A DNA stretch of 59,909 nt from Phycisphaeraceae bacterium (GTDB lineage Bacteria > Planctomycetota > Phycisphaerae > Phycisphaerales > SM1A02): assembly GCA_004213555.1 (NCBI GenBank), contig SHAP01000011.1, forward strand, positions 1 to 59,909. The letters run 5' to 3'. How positions within the stretch are numbered: position 1 is the first letter of the stretch; every line of letters starts with the position of its first letter. The notes beneath the pieces were generated by a model. It made no database searches, was not told the DNA's origin, and saw only the letters and a program-made list of their open reading frames with translations. Below, in pieces: positions 50,551 to 59,122 of this stretch. The position numbers and the translations under genes are program-made.

Positions 50551-52032
50551 ATGTCCAGCATCAACACCAACGTCTCCTCTATGCTCGCCCGTCGGGTGCT
50601 CGGCCAACAGCAGTCGATGATGACCCAGACGCTCGAGCGTCTCTCCACCGGTGTCTCCATCAACCGTGGATCCGACAACCCTGCCGGCCTCATCGCCTCG
50701 GAAAGCCTCCGAGCTGAAAAAGCCGCCATCAACGCCGCCATCGGCAATGCCGAACGTGCCGAGCAAATGGTCAACATCGCCGAGGGTGGTCTCCAAGAGA
50801 TCAACAACCTCTTGGTCGAACTCCAATCTTTGGTCGGTCAGTCGGCCAACGAAGCAGGTCTGTCCTCCGACGAGCGTGCGGCCAACCAGCAGCAGATCGA
50901 CTCGATCCTCTCCACGATCGACAGCATCGCCAGCTCCACCGAGTTCAACGGTCAGAAGCTCCTCAACGGTGGCTTTGACTACACCTTCGATAGCAACTTC
51001 GATGACCAGACTTGGACCTACGCCAGCGTGAACAGCGCGAAGTTCTCAGGTTCCAATGCCATCGACGTCAACATCTCGGTCCAAACTGAGGCCGAGCAAG
51101 CCGTACTCTACTTCGAGACGGGTGCAACCTTTGACGCAGACGCCGATGGTGACTTCAACGGTACCGAAACTCGCACGGTTGAAATCAGCACTTCTCAAGG
51201 TGTGCAGCAATTCACGTTTGCAGAGGGTACGGAACAAGAAGACATCATTGCGGCCCTGAATTCCTACGGCGAAGAGCTCGGTTTCTCAGCGGCCCAAGAC
51301 GGAACCGATACCGACTTCATTGCCATCACCAGCACCAACTATGGTTCTGCTGAAAGTATTCGTGGTCGAGAAATTCAGTCCAACTTTGGCTCCTTCACCA
51401 CCGACGTCACCGTGGCTTCCGTCAACGATGCTGCCGACACAGGAGTGGACCTGGGCGCATTGATCAATGGTGTGCAAGCCGTGACGAATGGTCTGAACGC
51501 TCGCGTCTCCACCGGCAACCTCGATATTGAGTTGACCTTGAACGGCGCTTCGCTCACCAACGCTGCGGGCGCAGATAACGACTTCCAGATCACTGGTGGT
51601 GGTGCGAACTTCAACTTCTCCCCCTCGGTTGACGATGCCGGCAAGACCGCCATTGGCATCAAGACCGTCGGCTCCCAGTTCTTGGGCAATGGCGTCGCCG
51701 GATACTTGGACGATCTTAAGTCCGGTGGGAGCGCCAGCGTCGATGGTGGCAGCACGACTTCCGCTCAGGAAATCATCGACTTGGCCATCAAGCAAGTCTC
51801 GGCCCAACGTGGTCGTCTCGGTGCCTTCAGCAAGAACACCGTGGGTTCGACCATCAAGAACCTCGGCGTCAGCCTCGAAAACACCGCGGCTGCAGAGTCC
51901 GCCATCCGTGATACAGACTACGCCTTCGAGACTGCAGAACTCACTCGTCTGCAGATCATGAACCAAGCGGCGACCCAGGCCTTGGCCCTCGCCAACAACG
52001 CACCCACCGCGGTGCTGAGCCTTCTCGGCTAA
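50551..52032 (+). CDS. fliC: Flagellin
   Basis: The 493-residue flagellin has conserved D0/D1 helices at both ends (SINTNVSSMLARRVLGQQQ..., INRGSDNPAGLIASESLRAE, and a C-terminal RDTDYAFETAELTRLQIMNQAATQAL). The middle is variable and includes a DADGDFNGTET acidic stretch and flagellin IN-like segments. ATG 50551 is supported by CGGAG upstream and by the fact that flagellins begin at this motif. It ends the flagellar block and is followed by a strong terminator. It is probably under sigma-28 and CsrA-FliW control. Confidence 0.97.
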   Translation: MSSINTNVSSMLARRVLGQQQSMMTQTLERLSTGVSINRGSDNPAGLIASESLRAEKAAINAAIGNAERAEQMVNIAEGGLQEINNLLVELQSLVGQSANEAGLSSDERAANQQQIDSILSTIDSIASSTEFNGQKLLNGGFDYTFDSNFDDQTWTYASVNSAKFSGSNAIDVNISVQTEAEQAVLYFETGATFDADADGDFNGTETRTVEISTSQGVQQFTFAEGTEQEDIIAALNSYGEELGFSAAQDGTDTDFIAITSTNYGSAESIRGREIQSNFGSFTTDVTVASVNDAADTGVDLGALINGVQAVTNGLNARVSTGNLDIELTLNGASLTNAAGADNDFQITGGGANFNFSPSVDDAGKTAIGIKTVGSQFLGNGVAGYLDDLKSGGSASVDGGSTTSAQEIIDLAIKQVSAQRGRLGAFSKNTVGSTIKNLGVSLENTAAAESAIRDTDYAFETAELTRLQIMNQAATQALALANNAPTAVLSLLG

Positions 52033-52059
52033 TCCCGGAGGGAAGAGAGAGTCCTCCAC

Positions 52060-52092
52060 GCGGCGGCCCAACGGGCCGCCGCTTTTTTGTTT
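52060..52092 (+). terminator. Strong terminator after flagellin
   Basis: GCGGCGGCCC (52060-52069) and GGGCCGCCGC (52073-52082) form a perfect ten-pair GC stem with an AAC loop, followed by TTTTTTGTTTT. It reaches the stop codon of the convergent cystathionine gene. Confidence 0.92.
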
Positions 52093-53288
52093 TAGGAGAT
52101 CTTGCCGAGGGCGTGATCGACGTCTTCCAAAAGGTCTTCGGCCTCTTCAATGCCGCACGAGAACCGCACCAATCCGTCGTCGATACCCAACGCCGCCCGG
52201 TCCGCCGCGGGGACCGAAGCATGGGTCATGATGGCCGGATGCTCGATCAGGCTTTCCACGCCGCCCAAACTTTCCGCAAGGGTGAACAGGTTGACCGACT
52301 CCAAGAAGGTTCGTGATGCGTCGAGGCCACCGGCCAATGTTGCGGTGATCATGCCACCGCCGGAACGCATTTGCTTTTGCGCGATGGCGTGTTGAGGGTG
52401 GGAGGTAAGTCCCGGATACACCACGCGCTCGACTTTTGGATGAGCTTCGAGCATGCTCGCCAGTTTCAAACCGGTCTCGGAATGTCGGGCCATCCGAATG
52501 CCCAGGGTCTTGGTTCCCCGCAAGTTCAAGTAAGCATCCATGGGCCCAATCACCGCGCCCACCGAGTTCTGCAGGAAACGCAGTTTGGTGGCCAGTTCAG
52601 CATTTCCGGTAACCAAGACGCCGCCCACCACATCGGAGTGGCCTCCGAGGTACTTGGTTGACGAGTGCATGACGACGTCAATGCCGTGGGTTAGGGGTTG
52701 TTGAATGGCAGGTGAGCAGAACGTGTTGTCGCACGCGGTCAGAATGCCATGTTCTTTCCCGATTGCGGCAATGGCGGCCAAGTCCACCACCTTCAGCATG
52801 GGGTTGGTTGGGGTTTCCACCCAAATCAAAGCCGTCTCTGCGTCAACTGCATCGGCCACTTGGTTGGGATCGCTGGCGTCTACGAATTCAAACCGAAGCC
52901 CGGCGGAGTGGGCCCGCACTTGGCGGAAGAGACGATGGGTGCCACCGTACAGATCGTCCGAAGCCACAACTTTCGCGTTGGCAGGGAGGTGATCCAAGAG
53001 GGTTGCAATCGCGGCCAGTCCTGAGGCAAAGGCAAATCCGCCATAGGTGACATCATCAGACTCGCACAGTTCCGAGCCTTCCAGTCGGGCGATGCATCGT
53101 TCCCATGCGTAACGGGTGGGGTTGTGGCTGCGCGAGTATTCGAAGCCGGCGTGCTCACCCGGTGACGACTGTGCGTAGGTAGAGGAGAAAGACACGGGCG
53201 GCATGACGGCGCCGGTGACGGGGTCAGGAGTCTGCCCAGCGTGGATGCAACGGGTTGAAAAGCCATGATGGGGTTCGATATGGGCCAC
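52092..53288 (-). CDS. Cystathionine gamma-lyase/synthase family PLP enzyme
   Basis: The 398-residue protein is a Cys/Met-metabolism PLP enzyme (GFSTRCIHAGQTPDP, YSRSHNPTRYAWERCIARLEG, FASGLAAIATLL, HSSTKYLGGHSDVVGG with Schiff-base Lys212). Sequence motifs alone do not separate cystathionine gamma-synthase (metB) from gamma-lyase. The gene follows a cystathionine beta-synthase-type gene by ten bases, so gamma-lyase acting in reverse transsulfuration (homocysteine to cysteine) is the better guess. Confidence 0.9.
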   Translation of the reverse strand: MAHIEPHHGFSTRCIHAGQTPDPVTGAVMPPVSFSSTYAQSSPGEHAGFEYSRSHNPTRYAWERCIARLEGSELCESDDVTYGGFAFASGLAAIATLLDHLPANAKVVASDDLYGGTHRLFRQVRAHSAGLRFEFVDASDPNQVADAVDAETALIWVETPTNPMLKVVDLAAIAAIGKEHGILTACDNTFCSPAIQQPLTHGIDVVMHSSTKYLGGHSDVVGGVLVTGNAELATKLRFLQNSVGAVIGPMDAYLNLRGTKTLGIRMARHSETGLKLASMLEAHPKVERVVYPGLTSHPQHAIAQKQMRSGGGMITATLAGGLDASRTFLESVNLFTLAESLGGVESLIEHPAIMTHASVPAADRAALGIDDGLVRFSCGIEEAEDLLEDVDHALGKIS

Positions 53289-53298
53289 AGCATGTTCC

Positions 53299-54684
53299 TT
53301 ATTGTTTTTGCCGGAGGAAGTTCAAAAGGTCGATCCGGGTGATCAAACCAAAATACTGATCCGAAGAAGCCACAATGGCCACACGATCTTGGCCAAAAAT
53401 AGGCAGCAAGTCGTCTGTGCTCGCGTCTGGACAGATGGTTTCAAGATTCGTTGACATAATTTCTCGGACCGGTCGTTCCCAAGCGGCCTGATCCGTCACG
53501 ACGGCCCTCAGAACGTCGGACTCGTCCACAATGCCAATGGGATTCTGGTGGTCCAAAACGACAGCCTGAGAAATGTCGTGCAAACGCATGGTTCGGTGCA
53601 CTTGCGCGAGCGGCTCGTCCGGCTGGAAAACATGGTCTTCGCCTTCGGTGTGGTTGCATCCGATCAGATCTCTGAGGTCTCCAAAAGCGTGCTTCTCGAG
53701 GAGTCCTTGATCGCGCATCCAGACATCGTTGAACAGTCGATCCATGTACTTGGCTCCCAGATCGCACACAAATGTCACGCAAGTTTTTGGTTCGGTTTGC
53801 GCGCGGCACCACCGGAGTGCTGCTGCCACCAGCAAGCCAGTGGACGAACCACCCATGATTCCTTCTGCTCGAAGCAGTTCACGGGCAACCAAGAAAGACT
53901 CTTTGTCGTCCACCGTAATGGCCTCGTTCAAAAGCGAGATCTCAGCAATGTCAGGGACAAAATCTTCACCGACTCCTTCGACCAACCATGATCCGGCTTC
54001 GATGGTTTTTCCTTCGTTGATCAGAGGGGCCAGAATGGACCCAGCGGGATCCGCCAGAACCAACTCGATCTCAGGATTCTTTTCTCGAAGGTAGTTGCCG
54101 CAGCCACTGATGGTGCCGCCCGAACCAATGCCGGCCACAAAGCAGTCGATGTTGCCTTCAGTTTGGGACCAGATCTCTGGACCGGTTGTTTCGAGGTGCG
54201 CACTCGGGTTGGCGGCATTTTCGAATTGGTTGATGAAAAATCCATTCGAATCGTTTTCGGCCAGAGCACGGGCCAAGTCTTGGTAGTACTGGGGGTGTCC
54301 GCGGCCCACATCGGACCGGGTCAGCACCACTTCAGCGCCAAGAGCTTTGAGGTGGGAGATCTTCCCCGCGCTCATCTTGTCCGGCATCACCACTTTGACT
54401 TGGTACCCTCGGCTGATGCCGACCAAAGCCAACGCAATTCCGGTGTTGCCAGCGGTCCCCTCATAGATGGTTCCGCCGGGTTTCAGCAGTCCTTCCTCCT
54501 CGGCACGGTTGATCATGCTGATCGCAATTCGATCTTTGATGGAGTTGCCAGGGTTCTGACACTCCAATTTGAGCAGCAAGGTGCAGGGGCCGGTGTCAAG
54601 GTTCCGGACGCGAAGCATGGGGGTCCCACCAATGAGGGCGGTGATGTCCTCCGCGATCTTTGGCAGGGGTTCGTTGGTGTTCAT
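53299..54684 (-). CDS. cbs: Cystathionine beta-synthase with C-terminal CBS-domain pair
   Basis: The 461-residue protein joins a fold-type II PLP core (LIGGTPMLRVRNL, ECQNPGNSIKDRIA with Lys50, EGTAGNTGIAL, GSGGTISGCG) to two CBS domains (about 335-461: MRLHDISQAVVLDHQNPIGIV and VREIMSTNLETICPDASTDDL). The core alone would suit cysteine synthase, but the CBS tail and partner gene favour serine plus homocysteine to cystathionine. CBS domains may sense S-adenosylmethionine or adenylates. Start at ATG 54684, which overlaps the ruvB stop (ATGA). Confidence 0.88.
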   Translation of the reverse strand: MNTNEPLPKIAEDITALIGGTPMLRVRNLDTGPCTLLLKLECQNPGNSIKDRIAISMINRAEEEGLLKPGGTIYEGTAGNTGIALALVGISRGYQVKVVMPDKMSAGKISHLKALGAEVVLTRSDVGRGHPQYYQDLARALAENDSNGFFINQFENAANPSAHLETTGPEIWSQTEGNIDCFVAGIGSGGTISGCGNYLREKNPEIELVLADPAGSILAPLINEGKTIEAGSWLVEGVGEDFVPDIAEISLLNEAITVDDKESFLVARELLRAEGIMGGSSTGLLVAAALRWCRAQTEPKTCVTFVCDLGAKYMDRLFNDVWMRDQGLLEKHAFGDLRDLIGCNHTEGEDHVFQPDEPLAQVHRTMRLHDISQAVVLDHQNPIGIVDESDVLRAVVTDQAAWERPVREIMSTNLETICPDASTDDLLPIFGQDRVAIVASSDQYFGLITRIDLLNFLRQKQ

Positions 54685-55712
54685 TGGTCGTCCTCTCCGA
54701 ACAGAGATTGTGCATCGGGTGGAGTCCACCCGATATGGTGCGCACCCGCGTCCGTCAATCGACGCCCCGAACGAGTTCTCGCCACCATCCCTTCCTGCAG
54801 CAAGAAAGGTTCAACCAGATCTTCTAGGGTTCGTGCGTCCTCACCAATGGTTGCCGCAAGCGCTTCCACTCCTGCGGGTCCGCCTCGATAGGTCTCTGCC
54901 AAAGTCGTGAGGTAGCGACGGTCCAGTTCATCGGTTCCGGCGTGATCGATTCCCCAGAGTTCAAGGCAAGCTTGTGCGGCTTCGAGATCAATTGAGCCGC
55001 TGCCTCGCGCTCGCGACCAGTCATCGGTTCTTCGCAGGAGGCGTATTGCAATCCGCGGAGTACCACGTGATTTGCCCGCCAGTTCGGCCAATGCTTCTGG
55101 TGCGGCATCCAACTTCAGACGATCAGCAACGCCTTTCAAAATCGCTTGGAGACCTTCTTGGTCGTACAGCGTCATGTGATGGACCAGTCCGAACCGACTG
55201 CGCAGGGCCGAAGTCAAACTTCCGGCCCGCGTGGTGGCCCCTACCAAGGTGAAGGGTTGGAGCTTGAAGGATTCCGTTGTGGCATGCAGCCCAGAGTCGA
55301 TGGTGACATCAACATGGAAATCTTCCATAGCGGAGTACAGGAACTCCTCGACCGGTGCTGGCAGACGATGTATTTCATCGATGAACAGCACATCTCCGGC
55401 TTGGAGTTTTAAAAGCATGCCGACCAGATCTTTGGGCTGCATCAGAACTGGACCTGATGTCGCATGAGGGGTGGTGCCAAGTTCATTGGCAACGATCCGG
55501 CCCAGCGTGGTCTTGCCGAGACCGGGAGGTCCATGCAAAAGCACGTGGTCCAAAGCGCCGCCTCGGTCTTTGGTCGCTTCGAGAGAGATCCGAAGCCGCT
55601 CCACCAGTTCCGGTTGTCCAAGGTAGTCGGACAACTGCTCGGGACGAACCGATGGTTCTCCGCCTTGGTCGTCTGGGGTCAGCTCCGGCGTGATGATGCG
55701 TTTTCTCGCCAT
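54681..55712 (-). CDS. ruvB: Holliday junction branch migration helicase RuvB
   Basis: RuvB is the hexameric AAA+ motor of Holliday-junction migration. The 343-residue protein has Walker A LLHGPPGLGKTTL (Lys67), Walker B VLFIDEIHRL, GATTRAGSLTSALRSRFG (sensor 1 and arginine region) and the C-terminal winged-helix segment with RTRSGRRLTDAGAHH. Its stop overlaps the cystathionine beta-synthase start by four bases, an uncommon pairing of a repair gene with sulfur metabolism. RuvA and RuvC are not in the window. Confidence 0.96.
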   Translation of the reverse strand: MARKRIITPELTPDDQGGEPSVRPEQLSDYLGQPELVERLRISLEATKDRGGALDHVLLHGPPGLGKTTLGRIVANELGTTPHATSGPVLMQPKDLVGMLLKLQAGDVLFIDEIHRLPAPVEEFLYSAMEDFHVDVTIDSGLHATTESFKLQPFTLVGATTRAGSLTSALRSRFGLVHHMTLYDQEGLQAILKGVADRLKLDAAPEALAELAGKSRGTPRIAIRLLRRTDDWSRARGSGSIDLEAAQACLELWGIDHAGTDELDRRYLTTLAETYRGGPAGVEALAATIGEDARTLEDLVEPFLLQEGMVARTRSGRRLTDAGAHHIGWTPPDAQSLFGEDDQ

Positions 55713-55731
55713 GGACTGTGATGGTATCGGT

Positions 55732-55766
55732 CAAAACGAAGACCGGCGTCCCAAAGGACGCCGGTC
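55732..55766 (-). terminator. Terminator of the pseudopilin gene
   Basis: GACCGGCGTCC (55741-55751) and GGACGCCGGTC (55756-55766) form an 11-pair stem with a CAAA loop. Read leftward it is followed by TTCGTTTTGAC. It separates the pseudopilin gene from ruvB. Confidence 0.75.
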
Positions 55767-55792
55767 GGTGGATTCCCGAATTTTGGCCGGGA

Positions 55793-56968
55793 TCAGTCGG
55801 CCAAGATGTCCCGACCGCGAATGCCTTCGGTGGTCAGAACGTGGAAAGAGGTCTGGGCGAAATCGTACGCCGTATCGCTGTAGTAGCCGTCGGCCCCAAA
55901 CGTGGTTTGTTTGTGCCAAAGACCAGCGGGGAACTGTCCAGCTTGTTGTTGCTGGGCAATGACTCGCCCATCGGCCCGTTCGGCCTTTCGGACACCAACG
56001 GTTTCGGTGTGGGCGTCATAAAAGAGGGTGGCTGGGTTCGATTCCCAAGAACCATTGAAGTAGTAAGGCTCGCAGCCGCCATAGGTGCCTGGCTGGAAGC
56101 TTGGATTGCACTCGGCCCGGCGTGCCTGCAGCCAGTGGTGTTCGGTCATATGGGTCTTCAGCGCGGAATACTTCGCTTGATCCATGCCAGGTGACCGGAA
56201 GGTGCCTGGTCTTACATAGGGGTTGCTGAAGGGCTGAGCAGCGCTTGGGGTCATGAAATTGGGGGAGTACATCGCGGATGGGGAAAGGATGTACGAGGAC
56301 CAGACTGGAATATCACCGATCGCCCCGGGAGGGAGGTCGCAGTACTCGCCTGGATCTTGGAAGCAGTCACAGCCCGATGCGCCATTGGAGACTGCTTCTT
56401 GGACCACAGTGTCTTTGGGGGCGTAGAACGATTTGTCGTAGAAGCGTCCCGAGACGTACTGGTTGAACTGGCGGCAATTCACCAAGCGGAACGCGCCGAA
56501 GTACTGAATACCGTTGCTGGCTTGGAAAACAATGGGTTGAATCAGCGAAACGTTGCCGCCTTGCCCTGGCTGTTGGAAGTACCGGAAGTACACGGTGTTC
56601 TGTGAACCATCGCAGTCAGGGTACCCCCAACCCAAGTCAACCGGTGGGTGCCATGAGCCCGTGCCTTGGTTGCCGTGGGCTTGGGCGTATGCGGTTTGGG
56701 CGGCGACCGCAGATCCGCCGTATTGGGCGAAGTTGTCGTCGATCAAGGTGAACTGTCGGTTGTTCCACTCGGCCGCATATGAGGCATGGGCCTTGCCCAT
56801 TTGAGAAAGGTTGGACAACGACTGGGTCAACTTGGCTTGATCACGGGCCTTACCAATGGCAGGCAGAAGGATCGAAACCAAAAGGGCAATGATTGCGATC
56901 ACCACCAGCAATTCAACAATGGTGAATCCTCGAGGGGTCGCCATTTGTGGAGTCTTGGTTGAAGACAT
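55793..56968 (-). CDS. Pseudopilin-like protein with prepilin N-terminal methylation motif
   Basis: The 391-residue protein starts [37 protein letters not shown], a canonical type IV prepilin/pseudopilin leader with GFTxxE. The rest is a large globular, aromatic- and Gly-rich region with a Cys cluster ([12 protein letters not shown]) and [10 protein letters not shown]. Such long pseudopilins are numerous in planctomycetes, with unknown roles in secretion or adhesion. Start at ATG 56968. The gene is monocistronic and followed by its own terminator. Confidence 0.85.
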   Translation of the reverse strand: MSSTKTPQMATPRGFTIVELLVVIAIIALLVSILLPAIGKARDQAKLTQSLSNLSQMGKAHASYAAEWNNRQFTLIDDNFAQYGGSAVAAQTAYAQAHGNQGTGSWHPPVDLGWGYPDCDGSQNTVYFRYFQQPGQGGNVSLIQPIVFQASNGIQYFGAFRLVNCRQFNQYVSGRFYDKSFYAPKDTVVQEAVSNGASGCDCFQDPGEYCDLPPGAIGDIPVWSSYILSPSAMYSPNFMTPSAAQPFSNPYVRPGTFRSPGMDQAKYSALKTHMTEHHWLQARRAECNPSFQPGTYGGCEPYYFNGSWESNPATLFYDAHTETVGVRKAERADGRVIAQQQQAGQFPAGLWHKQTTFGADGYYSDTAYDFAQTSFHVLTTEGIRGRDILAD

Positions 56969-57113
56969 GTGCGGGAATCCTTTCGGGTGCTCCAGAGAGT
57001 GATTTCGGGAGTCTAATCGTACCCTGAACCACTGTCTGATTTCAGATGAAATCCACATTCGCAGGATTTCAGAGAGGGTTTCGGCTCACAAAGGGTCGAA
57101 CTTGGCCGACCGG

Positions 57114-57578
57114 TCAAAGAATTTCGACAATCTCAAAGCGTTTGGGGCCACGGCGAAGATCAACCCGGATGATTTCCCCCACCCGGGCCCTCATCAATGA
57201 CTCGCCCATGGGGGAACCGGTGGTGACTTCGATTTCATCGGAGTCGAAATCTCCAGAAGCCTCCCCAACGAGCTTGTAGATCGACTCTGCCTCGGTTTCA
57301 GTGTCTCGGAGCTTCACACGGGCCCCAAGAAAGACCATGTCCTCCGGCATGTCGGAATCTGTCATCACGAGTGCGTTTTCCAGCCGCTCCTGCAAGTCGC
57401 GGATTTTGGCCTCGTTCATGCCCTGATCTTCACGAGCAGCGTGGTACTCAGCGTTTTCTTTGAGGTCTCCGAGGGCCCGCGCTTCAGCAATGCGTTCCAC
57501 AATTTTGGGGCGCATGTCGATGCAGGCTTTTAATTGCTCTTCAAGGCGAGCTTTGTCTTCAGAAGAGATGTAATCCAT
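57114..57578 (-). CDS. greA: Transcription elongation factor GreA
   Basis: GreA rescues backtracked RNA polymerase by stimulating transcript cleavage. The 154-residue protein has the N-terminal coiled coil with the acidic tip GDLKENAEYHAAREDQG and the C-terminal FKBP-like domain (SPMGESLMRARVGEIIRV). Length is typical. It is separated by 145 bases from the downstream pseudopilin gene and diverges from the small membrane protein gene. Confidence 0.95.
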   Translation of the reverse strand: MDYISSEDKARLEEQLKACIDMRPKIVERIAEARALGDLKENAEYHAAREDQGMNEAKIRDLQERLENALVMTDSDMPEDMVFLGARVKLRDTETEAESIYKLVGEASGDFDSDEIEVTTGSPMGESLMRARVGEIIRVDLRRGPKRFEIVEIL

Positions 57579-57671
57579 GGGTTTACCTCGTGAGGGGAGA
57601 TTTTATACCACAGCGGATACCGGCTCAGGCAACCTTCTTCTTTCTGCTGCCAGGCCTAGGATCAAACTCTT

Positions 57672-58067
57672 ATGTCCATTTATGGCATTCTTCGAGCTTT
57701 GCGGGGGGGCTGGGGCCTGGCGTGCTTCTGGTTCTACACCATTGCCTTTCTGATTGCTTTGCCGACTGTTTTTCTGTTTCCCCCTGCCACCATTGTGATG
57801 TTTGGTTCCGCACTGCTCTCCCTCCCCTTTGCGGTTTTGATTGGCATTGTGATTCGAGTGACGTACCGCGCTTGGAGCCGAAGGGTGCTCGCGGCTGGGC
57901 GATGCCCAGCTTGCCGAAAGCGGATGCAAACACATCGGGATCCAACGGTCAATTGGAAGTGTGAGTTTTGCGATCGGGTTTTCGATCCCGAAGGGGAGGA
58001 GCAAATGGCACGGACAAATCTGCCGTCTCAAACAACGGATGCAACGAAGTACACTGCGCTTCGATGA
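57672..58067 (+). CDS. Small membrane protein with C-terminal zinc-ribbon-like motif
   Basis: The 131-residue protein has two hydrophobic helices (about 15-35 and 40-63). A basic turn leads to a Cys quartet (CPACRKRMQTHRD ... CEFCDRVF, about 78-105) that looks like a rubredoxin-type zinc ribbon on the cytoplasmic side, and the C-terminus is hydrophilic. I do not recognise the family. Its TGA overlaps the ATG of the dehydrogenase gene, so co-translation with threonine catabolism genes is likely. Confidence 0.7.
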   Translation: MSIYGILRALRGGWGLACFWFYTIAFLIALPTVFLFPPATIVMFGSALLSLPFAVLIGIVIRVTYRAWSRRVLAAGRCPACRKRMQTHRDPTVNWKCEFCDRVFDPEGEEQMARTNLPSQTTDATKYTALR

Positions 58068-59122
58068 CGCGTCCTGATGGTCAACTCTTGAATCCCGACG
58101 CACCGGGTGTTTTGGTCACCGGCGCGGCTGGAGAAGTTGGTCATACCATTTTGCGTGGCTTGGCCGCCGGTGGGGCCCAGCAAGTGGTGGCCACGGATCT
58201 TCGGTCCGTGCCTCTTGATGGTGCATTTTGTGTGCAAGGAGATCTGCTCGATCCGAACTTGGTGGAGTCACTGTTCACGGGGCGAATCGGATTGGTGATC
58301 CATCTTGCTGCCCTTCTGAGTTCGGCAGGCGAGCAACATCCCGATCTGGCTTGGCGAATCAATGCCGACGCCACTTGGAATTTGATGCGTCAAGCCATGT
58401 CCCATGCGGAAGCGCATGGGCACACCGTGCGCTTTGTGTATCCCTCCTCGATTGCAGTGCACGGCAGAAATGCCAGTCAGAGTCATCCACTGTTAGAAGA
58501 TGAAGCCATAGCGCCGCGAACTTTGTATGGCGTGACCAAGCGGGCCATGGAACAAGCGGGCACTTGGCTTTCGGAGGAGTGTGGTCGGATGCTGGGGCAG
58601 GAAACTGGTGCCACCTTTGATTTTCGCACGATCCGATATCCCGGTCTCTTGTCTGCTGAGACACTTCCCACGGGGGGTACCAGTGATTACGCCCCCGAAA
58701 TGGTGCACGCCGCGGTCCGAGGTGAAAAAGCAAGTTGCTTTGTTCCCCCTCACGCCCAGCTCCCTTTCATGACCATGCCCGAAGCAGCGGAGGCCACACT
58801 GGCTTTGGCTTCTGCTCCGCGGTCTTGTTTGCAGCAAAATGTGTACGCAGTCGGCGGCTTTGCGCCAACCGTGGCCGAACTCGAAAATGCACTTCGAGAT
58901 CGGTTCCCAAACTTCGAAGTGGACTACGACCCCCATCCCTTCCGCTCAGAAATTGTGGATTCATGGCCAGCAGATGTGGACGACTCTGCGGCCCAGCGTG
59001 ACTGGGGTTTCGAGCGAGGACTGGACTTGGGCTCCGCATTGGACGACTATCTCATCCCTGGTATTCGGAATGCACACTCTCAGAGCAAGTACGAATGCGA
59101 AGAAACACCGAGGACCCTTTGA
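58064..59122 (+). CDS. NAD-dependent epimerase/dehydratase, probable L-threonine 3-dehydrogenase
   Basis: The 352-residue extended SDR has VLVTGAAGEVGHTIL (NAD binding), VIHLAALLSSAGEQHPDLAWRIN, FVYPSSIAVHG and the catalytic YGVTKRAMEQ with Tyr and Lys. It also has FRTIRYPGLLS, found in the SDR-type threonine 3-dehydrogenases. The neighbouring kbl gene makes this the likely reaction: threonine to 2-amino-3-ketobutyrate. Start at ATG 58064, overlapping the previous TGA; its own stop overlaps the kbl ATG by one base. Confidence 0.85.
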   Translation: MTRPDGQLLNPDAPGVLVTGAAGEVGHTILRGLAAGGAQQVVATDLRSVPLDGAFCVQGDLLDPNLVESLFTGRIGLVIHLAALLSSAGEQHPDLAWRINADATWNLMRQAMSHAEAHGHTVRFVYPSSIAVHGRNASQSHPLLEDEAIAPRTLYGVTKRAMEQAGTWLSEECGRMLGQETGATFDFRTIRYPGLLSAETLPTGGTSDYAPEMVHAAVRGEKASCFVPPHAQLPFMTMPEAAEATLALASAPRSCLQQNVYAVGGFAPTVAELENALRDRFPNFEVDYDPHPFRSEIVDSWPADVDDSAAQRDWGFERGLDLGSALDDYLIPGIRNAHSQSKYECEETPRTL

